In this document: piece by piece, positions 32,801 through 47,800 of the stretch
How the letters are laid out: each line of letters opens with the position of its first letter
Numbering within the stretch: the first letter of the stretch is position 1
Source: Semisulcospira habei
Taxonomy: Eukaryota; Mollusca; Gastropoda; Semisulcospiridae
Assembly (NCBI GenBank): GCA_036245525.1
Contig: BTPG01000007.1
Coordinates: 165,812,976 to 165,876,975, forward strand
Length of the DNA: 64,000 nt
Direction: 5' to 3'
The notes under the pieces: model-generated
Told to the model about the DNA's origin: nothing
The model's database searches: none
What the model saw: the letters and a program-made list of their open reading frames with translations, nothing else
Made by a program: the position numbers and the translations under genes

Positions 32801-35800
32801 TAATTTTTTAAAAGCATATACTCACTCTAGAGGTAACAAACAGAGTGATGCAGGCAGTTGCTTACTTTGCATTTCGATCTTACTTTAAGAAATACATACA
32901 TGTGTAACTCATAAATCATTCCATGCAGACACATAATCTTCATGGTACAGCCCAACCTCCCTGTCACTGTGACTGGAACATTCCAATACATGGAACACAG
33001 TCATGATGTATCAATGCAAAAGCGAGCGGATGATTCCAAGACCTCCCCAAAATCCAAAAAAAAAAAAAAAAAAAAAATCAAAATCAAACAAACAAAATAA
33101 TAAAACCAAAACTGATGCGTAATTAAAAATGTAAACCTTTTGAATGACATATCAACCTTCCTTTTAATGAAGACCCGCAATGACAGTCCAGATAAGCAGT
33201 TCAGTAGACATTCAACTCCACTCAAAACCATTCAACTCGAACAGTATGAAGAAAGGTCCTAATAATATACCCAAGTATCCTTGGCTTGACTTCGCGAACG
33301 AAGATTCTATAGGGCTTGCCCACGTCGTCTGCAGGCATTTTCGTGGCTGCGGAGGCCAATCCGGGACAGGCAGGTTCGACCGCAGTGGCTGCAGGGGAAG
33401 GTCTGGTCAGGGTTCTGAGTTACGGCAACTCGGTTTTTTTCTCCTGAGCCGTTTGTCCTTAAGGTTAGCTCTGCGAGAGTCCTCAAAGGAGACGGCTGCC
33501 TTGTAGATGGTGGAGCGCCAGGTGTCACGGTCAGCAGCAAGCGAAGACCACTGGCGGTGGTCGATTTGGCAGGCACTAAGTGACATCTTGAGACCGTCTT
33601 TGTATCTCTTCTTTGGTGCCCCTGTCACGGTGTCCAGTAGCAAGCTCGCCGAACAGAGTGATCTTGGGTAGGCGATGATCCTCCATCCTGGAGACGTGCC
33701 CCGCCCAACGAAGCTGTGTCCGCAGCAACAAAGCCTCGATGCTCATAGTTTCTGCCTGTTCAAGGACCTCGACGTTGGTGACATAGTCACTCCAGTGAAT
33801 GCCCAGGATGTTACGCAGGCAGCGCTGGTGAAAGCGTTCGAGGAGTCGTAGTTGGTTGCGGTAGAGGGCCCAGGACTCGGAACCGTACAGCAGGGTGGTG
33901 AGGACGACAGCTCTGTACACACTGATCTTGGTGCCCGTTTTCAGCTGTTGATTGTGCCACACCCGCTTGAAAAGTCGCCCAAAAGCGCTGTTCGCTTTTG
34001 CCAGCCTGCTGTCAAGCTCCTTGTCCAGCTTGGCATCTGACGTGATGATGCAGCCAAGATAGGTAAACTGGTGTACTGACTTCAGTTCAGACTCGCCGAT
34101 GGTGATGTGGGGAGGGCGATGCTCTACCTTGGGTGCCGGCTGATGAAGTACCTCTGTCTTTTTCAGACTGACCTCGAGTCCAAAGAGCTGGGCAGCATCT
34201 GCAAAGCAGGATGTGATGCGCTGCAAGGCTCTCTCTGTGTGTGCAACAAGGGCAGCGTCATCAGCAAAGAGCAGCTCACGAATCAGTTGGTCTAGGGTTT
34301 TGGTGTGGGCCTGCAGTCGTCTGAGGTTGAACAGGCTGCCATCGAGACGATACCTGATGTACACTGCATCGTCATCGTCGAGGTCTACTGTGGCCTGCTT
34401 CAACATCATGCTAAAGAAGATGGTGAAGAGGGTTGGTGCCAGCACGCAGCCCTGTTTCACGCCGTTGATAATGGGGAATGGTTCTGAGAGGTTACTGTTG
34501 AGTCTAACCTGGCCTTGCTGGTCCTCGTGGAGCTGGACGATCATGCTTAGGAACTTTGGGGGACAGCCAAGTCGCTCCAGGATCTGCCACATGCCTTGCC
34601 TGCTCACAGTGTCGAACGCTTTTGTTAGGTCGACAAACGTTACGTACAGCCCTTTGTTCTGCTCGCGGCACTTCTCTTGAAGCTGTCTCAGCACAAAGAC
34701 CATGTCGGTGGTACTCCTGTTGGCTCTGAAGCCACACTGGCCCTCTGGGAGGTGGTCTTCAGCGATGGCAGGTACCAGCCGATTCAGGAGCAGCCTTGCG
34801 AGAATTTTCCCGGCAATGGACAGCAGGGTAATTCCACGATAATTAGAGCAGGCAGATTTCTCTCCTTTGTTCTTGTATAGGGTGATGATGACTGCATCAC
34901 GGAGATCCTTTGGTAGTGTTCCTTTCTCCCAGCAGCAGAGAAAGAGGTCATGGAGCTTGTTGTGCAGTGCTGGGCCTCCATGTTTCCAGATCTCTGGCGG
35001 GATTCCATCAATGCCTGCTGCTTTGCCACTCTTGAGCTGGTGGATGGCTGTGAGGGTCTCTTCGGCGGTGGGCGGTTCGTCCAATTCAACCTTTAGTGGG
35101 AGCTGTGGGATTTGGAGGATGACTGTTTCTTGAACAGTGCGCTCAGCGCCGAAGAGGTCCTGAAAGTATTCTGACCAGCGGTTCAAGATGGAGGTATTAT
35201 CTGTGAGGAGTGCCTGTCCATCGGCGCTTCGCAGGGGACTTTGTACCAGGTGCCTAGGGCCATACACTGCTTTCAGTGCTTCATAGAAGCCCCTGTAGTC
35301 ACCGTTGTCAGCCTTCCTGCCCTGTGAAGAAATCTGCCTTTCGACTCATCTGCAGCAGTCTCCAGCTCAAGCTTAGAGAGCTCCAGAACGAGTGGTGGTC
35401 GAGACTGGCACAGAGGACCCAAGTATATGGAACCATGGATATGGACTTTATCCTGATTGTGGACTACGTCTTCATATGTAAAGATAATACTGCCACCATA
35501 GTTTGCTGAGTACAATGGTTTGGAGAACATTTACTGAACTGCTGTTATGGTTCTGGATTATCGCTGAGAGTCTTCATGAAATAAATGTTACTCAATAAGC
35601 TTTAAACTTTAAAAGAAGCATCAGTTAGTGTTTTTTTCCGCCTGGCTATTTTTGCCTCAGAATCATACACTCGCAATTGCATTCATATAACGGTAGAGTG
35701 TAGCCTTTTGTTCATATTGAGGAAGGAAGGATGATGTCATAGTTGAAACGCAGTGTGTTCTGTGCTGCGTCATATTTCCAAACCAAACTGTACAAGTAAA

Positions 35801-38800
35801 ACTGTCATCAGTATGGCCTAAAATTCACTGTATGAAAGATGTTTGTCAAAAGAGGGAGAAAAATGTACAAACGTGAATGAAGAGTTTAACGGATGGGGTG
35901 TTTTTCTTGAAGTGCTTGAGTAGTCTGGACGTGTGGTTCTATGTTCCAAATTCTTGCGCGGATATGCATGACATACATGTGTGTGTGAAGCTGTCTCGGC
36001 ACCAAGACATGTCTGACAGTCACAAGTAAGTGCCCTTTTTGTTTTCAAAAAGTGGTAATGAATTGAGACAAATTCGTTGTTTAGATCCACGACAAAATTA
36101 TGGCTTTTGGTCACAAGTCGATGTTGTGTGTTCTAGAGATGTCTTGATGTGACTAAGTAAAAGCCATAATTTTGTTGTGGATCTAAACAACTAATATTGT
36201 TCAAAAGGGTTTTATGAAATCCCATCACCCCCTGAGATGCAATGACCACCAATACTGAAGACAGTACTGGTGGATGCACATGCAGGGTGAGGAATGAAAA
36301 CAAAGTTACCTGTGCTTGGAAGTGCAGCCATGATACGGCAAACCACTTTGTAAATCTCTATGATGCCTGTAATAATAAATTAAAAAATGTTATAGTTTTC
36401 AAGAAACCCAAAGGACAAACAAAAATGAAGGTACATACATTCTTTGCCTACCACTGGTATCATTGATATCCGTGTTCCTGGGACAGATAGGGTTATTTGG
36501 CACGACATTTGCATGGGTTTTAAAGATACACTTTGTGCCTGGTGACATTGAATAGGTTAATCTGACATCCCTTAACTCACTGGAGACGTGCCGCGAATAC
36601 GGTGCATCTCCAATGAGTTAATCAGAGGATGCAAATGGCACTGACCTCAGCTAGCATGAAGCACAGAATCTCATGAGACCCTGCAGCTGCAGGGTGTCAT
36701 GAGAATCTGCATGTATGCCTTTTGCAGTTGGAAAGAGCAAGAATAACACATGAATATCAGCTGAAGCCAATATCAGTCATCTGCAGCTGCAGGGGCACAT
36801 GCGAATGCATGCCTCTTGAAATAAACTAGACAAAGGCTCATGAAATCTACACATCTCGCAGGTCAAACAGGATGAATGAAGAAGTGGTCCTGATGCTTAC
36901 CCAAAACGTAGTCGGAGCCCTGCGGGGAGCGCAGAACTTCGTTACAGACGGTGGAACTACTGATGGTGTTGAAAATGTTGTTGGCTCCACTGAGAAGACG
37001 ACAACTGCTAGTCAGACATCTCTCCCACTCATAAGCATAGCGATCACTACCCTGAAATCCCATCAGTAGTAGTAGTACTACCAACTGCAAGAGACATGGA
37101 TCCTCATGAGCCCCCGCTGTTGCGGGTGCTCATGAGGATCTATGTCTCTTGCAGAGACCAGCCTCAGCATACTGTAGATCCCAGAAGCCATTATCTCAGA
37201 CTGTGTTATTCCTGATCAGGTTACTGAAGTGCTCATGAAGAAAGGTTGCTTGGTAAGCAAACGGCCCTCTGGCCGATGTCTGCCTCCCCTGGCCTGCAGG
37301 CATCTTGTCTGGGCCAGCTAAGACTGACATGGGTCCGAGGACATTTTGCTCACTGGCATAATAATAATAATAATGCATAGCATTTATATGGCGCATTTCT
37401 CATATTTATAATATAACTCAATGCGCAGAATGTAGCCGCGAACTGAACCCAACAAGCACGCTCACGTGAATCACACGCATTCACTCACACACTGTACGTA
37501 AACACAGAAGATTCACGTGGTGCTAAGGGCAAGCTCAAGCGAGCTACTGACGGTATTTGGAAATCGTTTTGCATTTGAAATTTTATTAAGTTGGCTGAAA
37601 CTGATACCAAAGTGGAGGGGGAGGAAGAGCCGGAGTACCCGGAGAAAGAACCCCCGACGGTCCGCCCGAATTAACGGTGACACTTACTAAAGGAGAAAAA
37701 TCCGACGCCGGAACCCGGAATCGAACCTCGCACCTTTAGCATTGGTGGCAGGCGCCTTAACCACTGCGCCACGGACCGCATCCCCCCCTGAGAGTCAGAG
37801 ACCTGTGCCTGTTGTTAAGGTGTTGGGAAGGGATGGGGTGGTTTAAAGTAGTGTATAATCCTGCCTGTGTCTGAGAGAGAGGGTGTGCTGTTGTGCATGC
37901 GCAGTGAGTCCAGTGTTTTCCTGGAGAACAGTGCTATACAAAAACTATGTATTATTATTATTATTATTATTATATATTATCAGATACTGCATTGCACTGG
38001 AGCGTGTAATACTGAGGTGGACCTGTAGCAGCAGTAGTAGTAATAGTGGAAGTAAAAGAAAATAATACAAATAATAATAATTATAATAATAATAGTACAA
38101 ATTGAAGTACAACATTCCATTACAACATAAATTAATTAATCCTTTCAATGCCAGTGGATGCAGACCGCGTTTTTGAAATCACTGTAAAGTCAGCGTCAAA
38201 GATCTGCAGATGTCAAAGCAACAGAAATACAGAGTGGTTTCAGCATGAGGCATAGATCCTCATGAGCCCTGACTGTCGCAGGGTCTCATGAGGATCTATA
38301 CCTCTTGCATATAATTTGTGTGATTTTTATTTTTCTCAGCAGTGAAAGGGTTATTTAAACATGCTGGAGCACCAGAAAAAAACAAAACAATTCTTACCTC
38401 CACTTGTCCGTCAATATTGTAGCGATCTCCCAGAATCGGTCCCTGGCTGAAGGCACTGGGTGGTGGTTGACTCCCCTGTCGACTAGACCCTGCAAGCACA
38501 AGTCGCAGTTTGTTTTTCAAGGCTGCCATTTTCATGTGAATTGAATATCTTCGTGAAAAAATCTTGTTGTCTGCTGAAAACACGTCTTCGTTTCGTTGCA
38601 CAAAATCACAGTCTCCTTTTCAGAGCAGTCATAACAGAGGAAACATCTGTACCAGTATCTATCTGCTGATGACCTTTTTATGTCTTACACACACCACAGT
38701 TTCCTTTTCTGCAGTAGCCATCGAATTGAAAGTTTCCTGATACCAGTGTCAGTACTGTCACGTTTCATTTCTGTTACAAATCAGCTTCCTGTGTCAGAAT

Positions 38801-41800
38801 GCAATTGTAACTACTGCTGTACCAGGGCACAATGAACAACACCCAAATACACCAGGCACAGATCCTCATGTGTCCCACAGACGCTTTTCAACTGTCCACA
38901 AACAGAAAAACTAACTCAGTCCACTTGCATAAAACTTTCATCAGCTTGCCCGCGAAAATAAAGTAATACATGCGCTATGCAAACACATGTTGCAAACATC
39001 AATAATCCAGGCTCCCAGTGCATGAAGTCAGACTGAAAATGTCCGAGTGGTGTAAATAAAAAGTTCTAACCTATTGTTATACACAGTATGCTGGAACTTT
39101 TCATTCATACCTGGGCCAGTTGCATGTATGAGCTTAGTCCTGCGCAAGCTGCTAAGCAAGGTGCTCTGCTATAATGGCTTGCCCAAGACTAAGCTCACTC
39201 ATGCAAATGCCCAGGCCAGCACTTTTAGTCCCTGCAATAGTACTAATTATCACATTCTGAGATACCCCTCGACATGCAGTGAACTATTCAAACACAACGG
39301 ACCCCCAACAAGAAAACAAACATTTTCCACTCCATATGAAGATCACAGCTGTCTCCATCACCCAGCACCTACCATCTACACTTACCATCTTCAAGAGACA
39401 TAGATCCTCAAGAGCCCCTGCAACAGCAGGGGCTCATGAGAATCTATGTCTCTTGAAGGCGAAGATCGGCTCCAGCTGTCTCTTAAATGTAAGAGTACAG
39501 CTTGACAATGCGGCTCACTAACGTGTAAAGGCTGGCTGCTTATCTGGCTGCCTGACTTATCTTCAACTGACACAACAGACACAGACAGTCAGACCTGTCT
39601 AGACATCCACAAACTGAACCGGTTTATCATTTGGATACTAGCTGTCAGTGCAAAAGCACAGCGCCACCCGCTCTGTGGCTGTTGCCAAAGGCGCACCTTC
39701 GGGAACTGACTGTTTACACTTTGACACAGGACAGGAGGATAAGGACTGAGTCAAGCTGCCAGGCTATTCTGGCACCACCACTAAACTATCATGGGCAATT
39801 CACACCTTGCTGTGGTGTTTCAGGGCTGAATGGGTAAGGGTGGTCTTGTAGTAAAGGTTTTACTGTGCAATACACTGCTTCAACTCTGAAAATAGCCGTC
39901 AGGCATGCCTAGCTACAGGTCAACCTCAGTATATCGCGGCATCTGGGAAACAAAGTCAGACTGTATTATTTGCCATCGCCTTATCATAGTGCTAAATTTA
40001 AATGGACTTGTGAAGTAAAAACATTTGGTGAGCAAAAGGTCTTCATGCTGACATCAGCCTTAGCTGGCCCGCGCGTGGGTCAGCTAAGGCTGACATCGGC
40101 CTAAGGACCTTTTGCTCACCAAGCATCCCCATGGGAAACCTTTGTGTGTTAGACAACATGGTATATCAGACGCTGCAGTATACTACTTTACTCGAGTGCG
40201 TAATACTGAGGCTGACCTGTACGTGAAATCCTTTCTGCCATTCGGCCCATTATCACAGATTAGCACACATCTACTGTGCTATGAAAATAACCATCTAGTG
40301 TGCCGGGCCTAATGAAATCCTTTACATCAGTAGGTCCATAATCACAGACTAGCACACATCTGTACTAGTAAAATAACCATCTGGCGTGCCCAGCCAAATG
40401 AAATCCTTCACATCATTAGGTATGTAATAACAGACTAGAACACATCCATACTGTGCCATGAAACATAACCAGCTGGCGTGCCTAGATACAGTGTTCATTA
40501 TATGAACTCCTGTCATGGGACACCTGCATGCTATTGTCAACTACAAGTCAGCCTCAGTATCATGCACACCAGACCATTGAAAACTCAGATGGTGCGGGCC
40601 GACGGTGGTCTTAACCCATTCAACCCCGAGTCCCTACAGCAGGTGATGGATCGAAAATGATAATTCAAGGGTAGTGCCAGATTAGCTTGGCGCCTGTCGA
40701 TCCATCTCCCCCAAGCTGACCGTCGTAATGTATTCCACTGTTTGTGGTACGCAAATCATTGTCTAAAGCGTGCGCATGCGTGCGCGAGTTGTGAGTGTGC
40801 GCTTAGAGTTATAATTATTATAAGATAAGCGCATTATGAATACCATAATTATTATTATTATTATTAACTTATAGACAGTTGTTAGGTGACAGGTGCTCTC
40901 TCCCAAAAAAAGTCCTGACGAGCAGAAAACGTCATCTGTCATTAGAGACCATCCCTCAGGTGGCTACAACCATCCTAATGATGGTTGTCAAACCACCCAC
41001 CAGCTTATATAAGGCGCACACAGTCTTGGTGCATGTCACGGACTAGGGAAAGATGGTGGTTTGTTTGTGATTTGGGTGTAGGTTATCTTATTAACAGGGG
41101 ATCTCCACTCACACTCATCATTTTAGCTATAGACTTCTCATTCGTCACATTTCTCGCACTCTGGAGAGGGTCGTCTCGTATGACACACACATTCATACAA
41201 CTGATTCACTAATGAACTCAGTCACTGAAATGCTAAATACGTTGATTACTTACATGAAATTATTATAACATGCCAAACTTAATGTCTTAAGTCTCTGTTG
41301 TTACACTGTCTTTATCTTCATTCTACCTAGTTCTGTGCACAGAAACAATAAAGTCACCTTAACTGGCAGGTTTTATATATGTTAATAATGTGGTTATCTT
41401 GTCCTTGTCAACGCCGAGTCTGTCGATCCTCTGGCAATGGTGATCTTATAATGTTCACAGTGTCACATAGGCAAGTTCACAATTGTCACTGCTGCAGTAG
41501 TGTACTGATCACACATTGCTCTTGGGTTAAATCCTCTTCTAATGAATCTGTAGTGAAAACCGTTATTCTCTGGTTACATTAGTTCACACGGTCTCCACCT
41601 CCTCTTTTTGGGTTTAATCATCTTCCGATGAATCCGTAGTGAAACCGGTTATCCTCTGGTCACGTTAGTCCACACTACTTTTCATCGGTCTCCACCTCCT
41701 CTTCTCTTCTCAGACCTCATGCCACCTTCACTCTCTCGTCTTTTTGTCTCTCTCGCTCAGCGCCAAGTGTCCGTCTCCACATGCTCAGATCAGTATATTA

Positions 41801-44800
41801 AAAAGTCCCCCCTTCCTCATTCTGTATTCTTACTCAATGTCATAAATATTAATTTACATCTCTACTAACGTCAATAACTATATAAATATGCTAAACATGC
41901 GTTTCACAACCCGATCCATGCATCCAGTTCAGCCTAGCATCCGCATCACAACATTAATGTAATTATTTTGTGAATGGACTATTTTTTTCCAAATTCTGGA
42001 ATTTTCCACAGACACTGGTAGTTCTATTCTTTGGTTGCAGAATCAGGCAGGAAAGTACTGACCCCCATGCCCCGCTAAACAGTTTAGGTCCTGCATTTCC
42101 GCAGGTACTGTCGCTTCCTCTTGTCACTACCCCGTTCCAGCTAATCAACACAGCCACGACTAATGGTGCGCTATCCTAAACATGTTGGTCTCCCTATGGC
42201 TTCTCGCAGCCGATGTTCTTTTTCCTCATTCAATTTTTTTCACGAGTACTTTGGTCCCCCAACAATGTACCACTCACTAATTAATCTTCCATTTAATTTC
42301 TGAACTTATTTTTGGTCCCTTGACAGTGCGTCATCTAAACCTAACCATCAGCACGAAAGCTTAGCACTGCCTGCTCTGCATCTCAATGTTTAAGACCCTG
42401 ACCCTTTAACCCTTTGCGTGTTGGTAGCGGTTTTAGTACCGATGATTCCTGCAGGAATCATCGCGACTAAAACCGCTACTGACACGCAAAGGGTGAATGA
42501 CAGGTCTCTCTTAAGGGAGGTCACTTAAAACAGGTACTGCTGATTATCAGTCATGCTTTCAAACCCTACATGGCGCAGCAAAATGTCCCAAAATTCATCT
42601 ATTAACCCTTATCATTCGGAATACACCAGTGTGTTAAATAGTTCAAGGGTAGTGCCAGAATAGCTTGGCGCCTAAGTTATTCTGGCACTACCCTTGAACT
42701 AAAGCCATTGTTCTGTACCCTTATCTGTAAGTACTATAATATAGCTTGCATATGGCAGTGTAGACATTTTAAGCTTTTAGTCTCAGTATGATATTATGGG
42801 TTAATCAGATGATTGCAATGAAAAGCAAACACAACCCAAATGCAGTTGCTGGGGCTCACGAGTTTTGATGCCTCTTGCTGGCCTAATTTAATTCTGTGTT
42901 CCTTGCACTGCTGGGGTACTCGGGCGTTCAACTCGGGCGTTCGGGGCGGTCCGTAGCGCAGCGGTAAAAGCGCCTGCACCAATGCAAGAGGTGCGAGGTT
43001 TGATACCCGGTTCTGGTGTCGGACTTTACTCCTCTAGTAAGTGTCACCATTAATTCGGGCGGACCGTCAGGGGTTCTTTCTCCAGGTACTCCGGCACTTT
43101 CCTCCCCCAAGAATTTGGTATTAATTTCAGTCCACTTAATCAAATTTCAAAAACATAAAAAAAGATTTAAATTTCCAAAATTTCAGTAGCTCCCTCGAGC
43201 TTGCCCTCAGCACCACGTGCATGTTCTGTGTTTATATACAGTGTGTGAGAGAAAGCGAGTGATTCACGTGAGCATAGTTCGCGGCTATTTTCCTGCGCAT
43301 TGAGTTATATTATAAATATGAGAAATGCGCCATATAAATACTATGTATTATTATTATTATTTTTAACCGCAATGTTTTCACCGACACAATTTACCGACCC
43401 TGCCAATGCAAAAGGTTAAACTGCATAAATGGTCTGTGATTATGGAGCTTATGTTTTAAAGCTAAAAGATCACAATCATGGACCAGCACACAAAACAAAC
43501 CTTTTACTGCCAGAGTATGCAGATTGTGTTCTCAAAATCACTGTCAATTCCCCCCCCCCCCCCCCCCAAAGGAACATAGACACAAAGTAGTCTCAGCAAG
43601 AAGCACAGATCCTCATGATCTATGCCTCTTGCTGATGGGTGGTGTTCAATTTTCTCAGCAGTGAAAGGGTTAATACCTTTCTCTTTCCTCCCCTGTGCTA
43701 CAGTAGTGAGGTTTTACAGTACCTAGGCCCAAACCTGTGCAGCAGGTGTTTTTTTTCACAAAGAATGCATCTTACCACCAGGTGTGCCCATACACTGTGC
43801 CCGTCTGTGATTTTGGACCTACCTGCTCTGAGCCGTAAGGTACTTACTTACTTACTTACGCCTGTCACCCCTACCCGGGTATAGGCCGTCGACGAGAGAC
43901 CTCCAGCAACTCCTGTCCTGTGCTTCTCCTTCGATTCTACTCCAGGTGGTTCCCAGTCTCTTGATGTCTGCTTGGAGGTCTCGACGCCAGGAGTTTCTCG
44001 GCCTACCTCTTTTCCTCTTTCCCTGGGGGTTCCATGACAATGCCTGCCTAGTGATACTGGAGAGCCGTAAGGTGCAAAATCACAAACAAGCAGACCACGA
44101 GTGCTGGTCTGTGTTTTTGGAACTTACCGCTTTAACTCTTTTATCCCCATGGCCACATTTCTCAAATTTTGGAGGTGTTACTTAACTTCTATGTACCTGT
44201 TGCAGGAGCTGGACTGATCATGATAATTCAAGGGTAGTGCCAGATTGGCTTGGCGCCTTCAGGCGCCAAGCCAATCTGGCACTACCCTTGAATTATCATG
44301 GTCAATCCGTCTCCTGCTGTAGGACGTTGGGGCTGAATGGGTTAAACTGTAAGGTCCAAAAATTACAAAGTAGAACAATGTACTCTGCGCTCTATGTACT
44401 TGAGGTGTCTTGAAGGTGAATCTAATGCTATTGATTACACTAATAAAAAGTCAGTCCTAGAAAATTGATTGTACATTGCTTAACGTCCCGACAGCAACAA
44501 GGCTTTCTCAGGACGTGCCTGCACTGCTTGTGAAAAAAAAAATAAACAGAACATTGAATGTATGTCGCCAGCCGGTCAAATACATTAAATAACCTAACAC
44601 ATGGGCCTAAATAAAGCTAAGACCATTTAGCAACACACATCCAACATCAAGAGCTACAGCAGTGCAGACAGTAGGGAGAGTTTAAAAGGCAATACAGGTG
44701 ATGGACCAGGGTAGACGAAACACATGCCCCAGAATAGAGAGAAAAACTCACCCTGTGGGCTGACCAGGTGACCTGGGAACTAAAAAGTACCTAACCCCAC

Positions 44801-47800
44801 CCAAGTCCCCCAGGGCAGACCCGGTTGGGGCAGTCCTAGAAAAGCCTCGACCTTCACCAGGTAAAAATTTAGACCTTGACCTTAGTGACACAGCTCTTGC
44901 TCATGACACTCTATAATGAAACTGAAAATTACCAAAGTTTGTAAAATATGATTCAGTGTATTAAAATGGCCCACTGGGTTTCTGAAATGGCTGGCACCAA
45001 AATAAGGAGGAAGACGCACCGACAGACAGGTTATGAACTGTATATCCTATTCTACATCGGGGGAGGAAAAAACCAGCAGGGTTTGCCAGTCGGAGGTTTA
45101 TTTTATTTCATTTTTTGGGTGATGGTTTATAAAATGCAATTTTATTTCAAAATTTATTCTTGTCAAAAAAAGAAGTTTGGGGCTTCAGACGTTTCAAAAT
45201 TCCATTTGAGAAAATAAAATATTGTTGTCTTCCCGTACACAGAGTTTATATTCAACGCAAAGACTGAAATTCATATCATCCAATGCAAAAACTGTAATTG
45301 ATATAAAGAAAAATGTCCAATCTTGCACATTGGGGCATCACATAACCACATATAATTCACTCATTCAGCTGCTGACCGATATTAATAAGCTGATTCTCCT
45401 GTACAAATATGAAAGCAATGTGACTACCGATGGCTGAAAATTACAGACATTAATCCTTTTCATCCTTGAAATAAATATGACTGATAGTTCAAGGGTGGTG
45501 CCAGCATAGCTTGGCGCCTCAGGCGCCAAGCTATGCTGGCACCACCCTTGAACTAAAACAGCTGATCCATCTCCTAATCTGTAATGTAGCCTTTATAGAA
45601 CAATAAGCAGATTTTTAAAAATCAGACTCAGGATGTAATGGGTTAATAAAAACAAAGGCCCTTAACCTGTTCAGTGCCTGATGACGGAAACTGTCTTCGT
45701 CAGTTCAACATGAACAAGCCCTAGCTGTCCCAGGAACATAGATTTAAAATGGTGTGAGCAAGAGGCAGAGATCCTCATCAGCCCCCACAACTGCTGGGGC
45801 TGATGAGGATCTATGCCTCTTGCAATTGGGCATGTTCACATTTTCTCGGCACTGAGCGAGTTTAACTGACCTCAGCTTTGGGTGGCCCTCACACAACCTG
45901 TTAAAATATGAAAGCAATGTGACTGCCAAAGACTGATGATAATAAAACAAGAATGGCAAAGCCTTGAAGGCTGATGTGCATGAGCGATCCAGTTCTAGCA
46001 AAAGTAAGGGATTGGCTTTTGTACCTGCAATGTTTTCTCTAAATTTATGCATTTTTCACACTTTTGTCAATCTCCCATGACCCATGACCCCTGCGAATAG
46101 TGAACCAAAATAGTATGCACAGAAAAGTCTTATCAGCTACCTTTCTGCCAAATTTGGTTGAAAAGTTTGCAAAAGTGCTGACAAAAAGCTAAAATTCTAC
46201 TTTTTCCACATCATTTGCCAATCTCTTGCGACCCGTGACCTTTTTGAGGGGTCATGCAAATTAGGATGCATACAATGTCTTACCATCTCTGGACCATGTT
46301 TGGGTTTGAAGTTGCAACTAGTATAGGCAAAATTTTTGTTGTTGTCAAGAAATAGCTATTTGTGACCTATTTCCTGATCTCTTGTGACCCTTGTCCTTTC
46401 CAAGGGGTCATCCAAATTAGTATGCATAGGAATGTCTTACCATCAGGTATCTCTGTACCAAGTTTGGGTCTGAAGTTATGAAAAGTATTTGAGATAAAAC
46501 ATCTTTATTATAAAAAATAAACAGCAATTTTGATTTATTTCCTGATCTCGTCACTCTTGAACTTTCCGAGGTCATCCAGATTAGTATGCATAGAAAGGTC
46601 TTACCATCAGGTATCTTTGTACCAAGTTTGGGTTTGAAGTTGTTAATACTGTAAAACTTCTAATTTTTCGGCATTTTTTCCCCAACAAAATTCCCGATTT
46701 TCCGAAAATGCTGAAAAATTGGGGGAAAATAAATTGAACGTTAGTGCCGAAATATTAGAGGAAAGACTACTCATGCCCAAACTTAGAGGAAAAGTAACTG
46801 CTAAATTTAATCGAAGAACGTAACATACCGATTACCATTCTGCACTCCGTAAATGGTGTGGCGATCGGCCGTTATTTGACACAAAAAAATGATGTGGGTA
46901 AAGACAGGCATTGGGAGCAGAGACCAGCCACCCCCAATATGGGCTCAAGTGCAGCAGTAGAACATTGGAGCAAGCGCTCAAAAAGTCACACTGTGAAAAT
47001 ATGTAGCCTATAGGATCTGAGACAAATCAATACCGATCTATTTCCTTTTGTCGGGAGTACCCACAAATCTGATTGGCCGATTCTTGCAGCATTTTGCACA
47101 CTAAATCTCATTGGCTAAGGCATAATGAACACATAAAATGTACCCCTGTGAAAGCCCATGCCTCAATAGAAACACTGAATTATTGTACCTCAGGTGTTAA
47201 AGTGTTAGATCGCCATGTTTCTCAAAGGCCGGGTGTTTCAACCTCCTCATTGTATTTTCAAGCTTGCCTAATGGCGGTACCCGACAGCCCACAACGTATA
47301 AGCTTGGCCTGACAGTGAAAAGCTTTCCAGTCAGAGAAGATCAAAGATTCCATGTAAGCTGTGTAGGGATTAAATGCATCCGGAAAAAGCATCTCTTATG
47401 CTGAAATTAGTACTGATACCTTCCTAAGCTATGAACAGGCCACCATAAATATGTAAGTACCAGATCTGTGTGGATAACTGACATGTAAACAGGCCATCAA
47501 CTTAGACACTAGCCCATCAATCCAATCCAGTTTGTAACTGCCCAGCACGAACTCTGTGCAAGAGACATAGTTTCACTCCAGCCATTGAAGCGGTATGGGC
47601 TCATGAGAACTTGGCTCATGCTGGCCGTGAGTGACTTAATTTATATCTTCGGCTGAATGCGCTGGGTGTCGATGTAGCCATACTGTTCTATCAAGCCCCG
47701 GCCAACTCGGCACACAGCAAGTGACTAGTGATTGACCCTCCCATTCTCTTCTCCATTCAGAGTAACTGAGTTGTCTATAAAAGTGGATGGGGCAGAAGAG

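Noticed and set aside
42944..43020. tRNA gene
   Set aside because: A and B boxes are present but the acceptor stem does not close and the unit continues into a SINE body with an (ATT)n tail.
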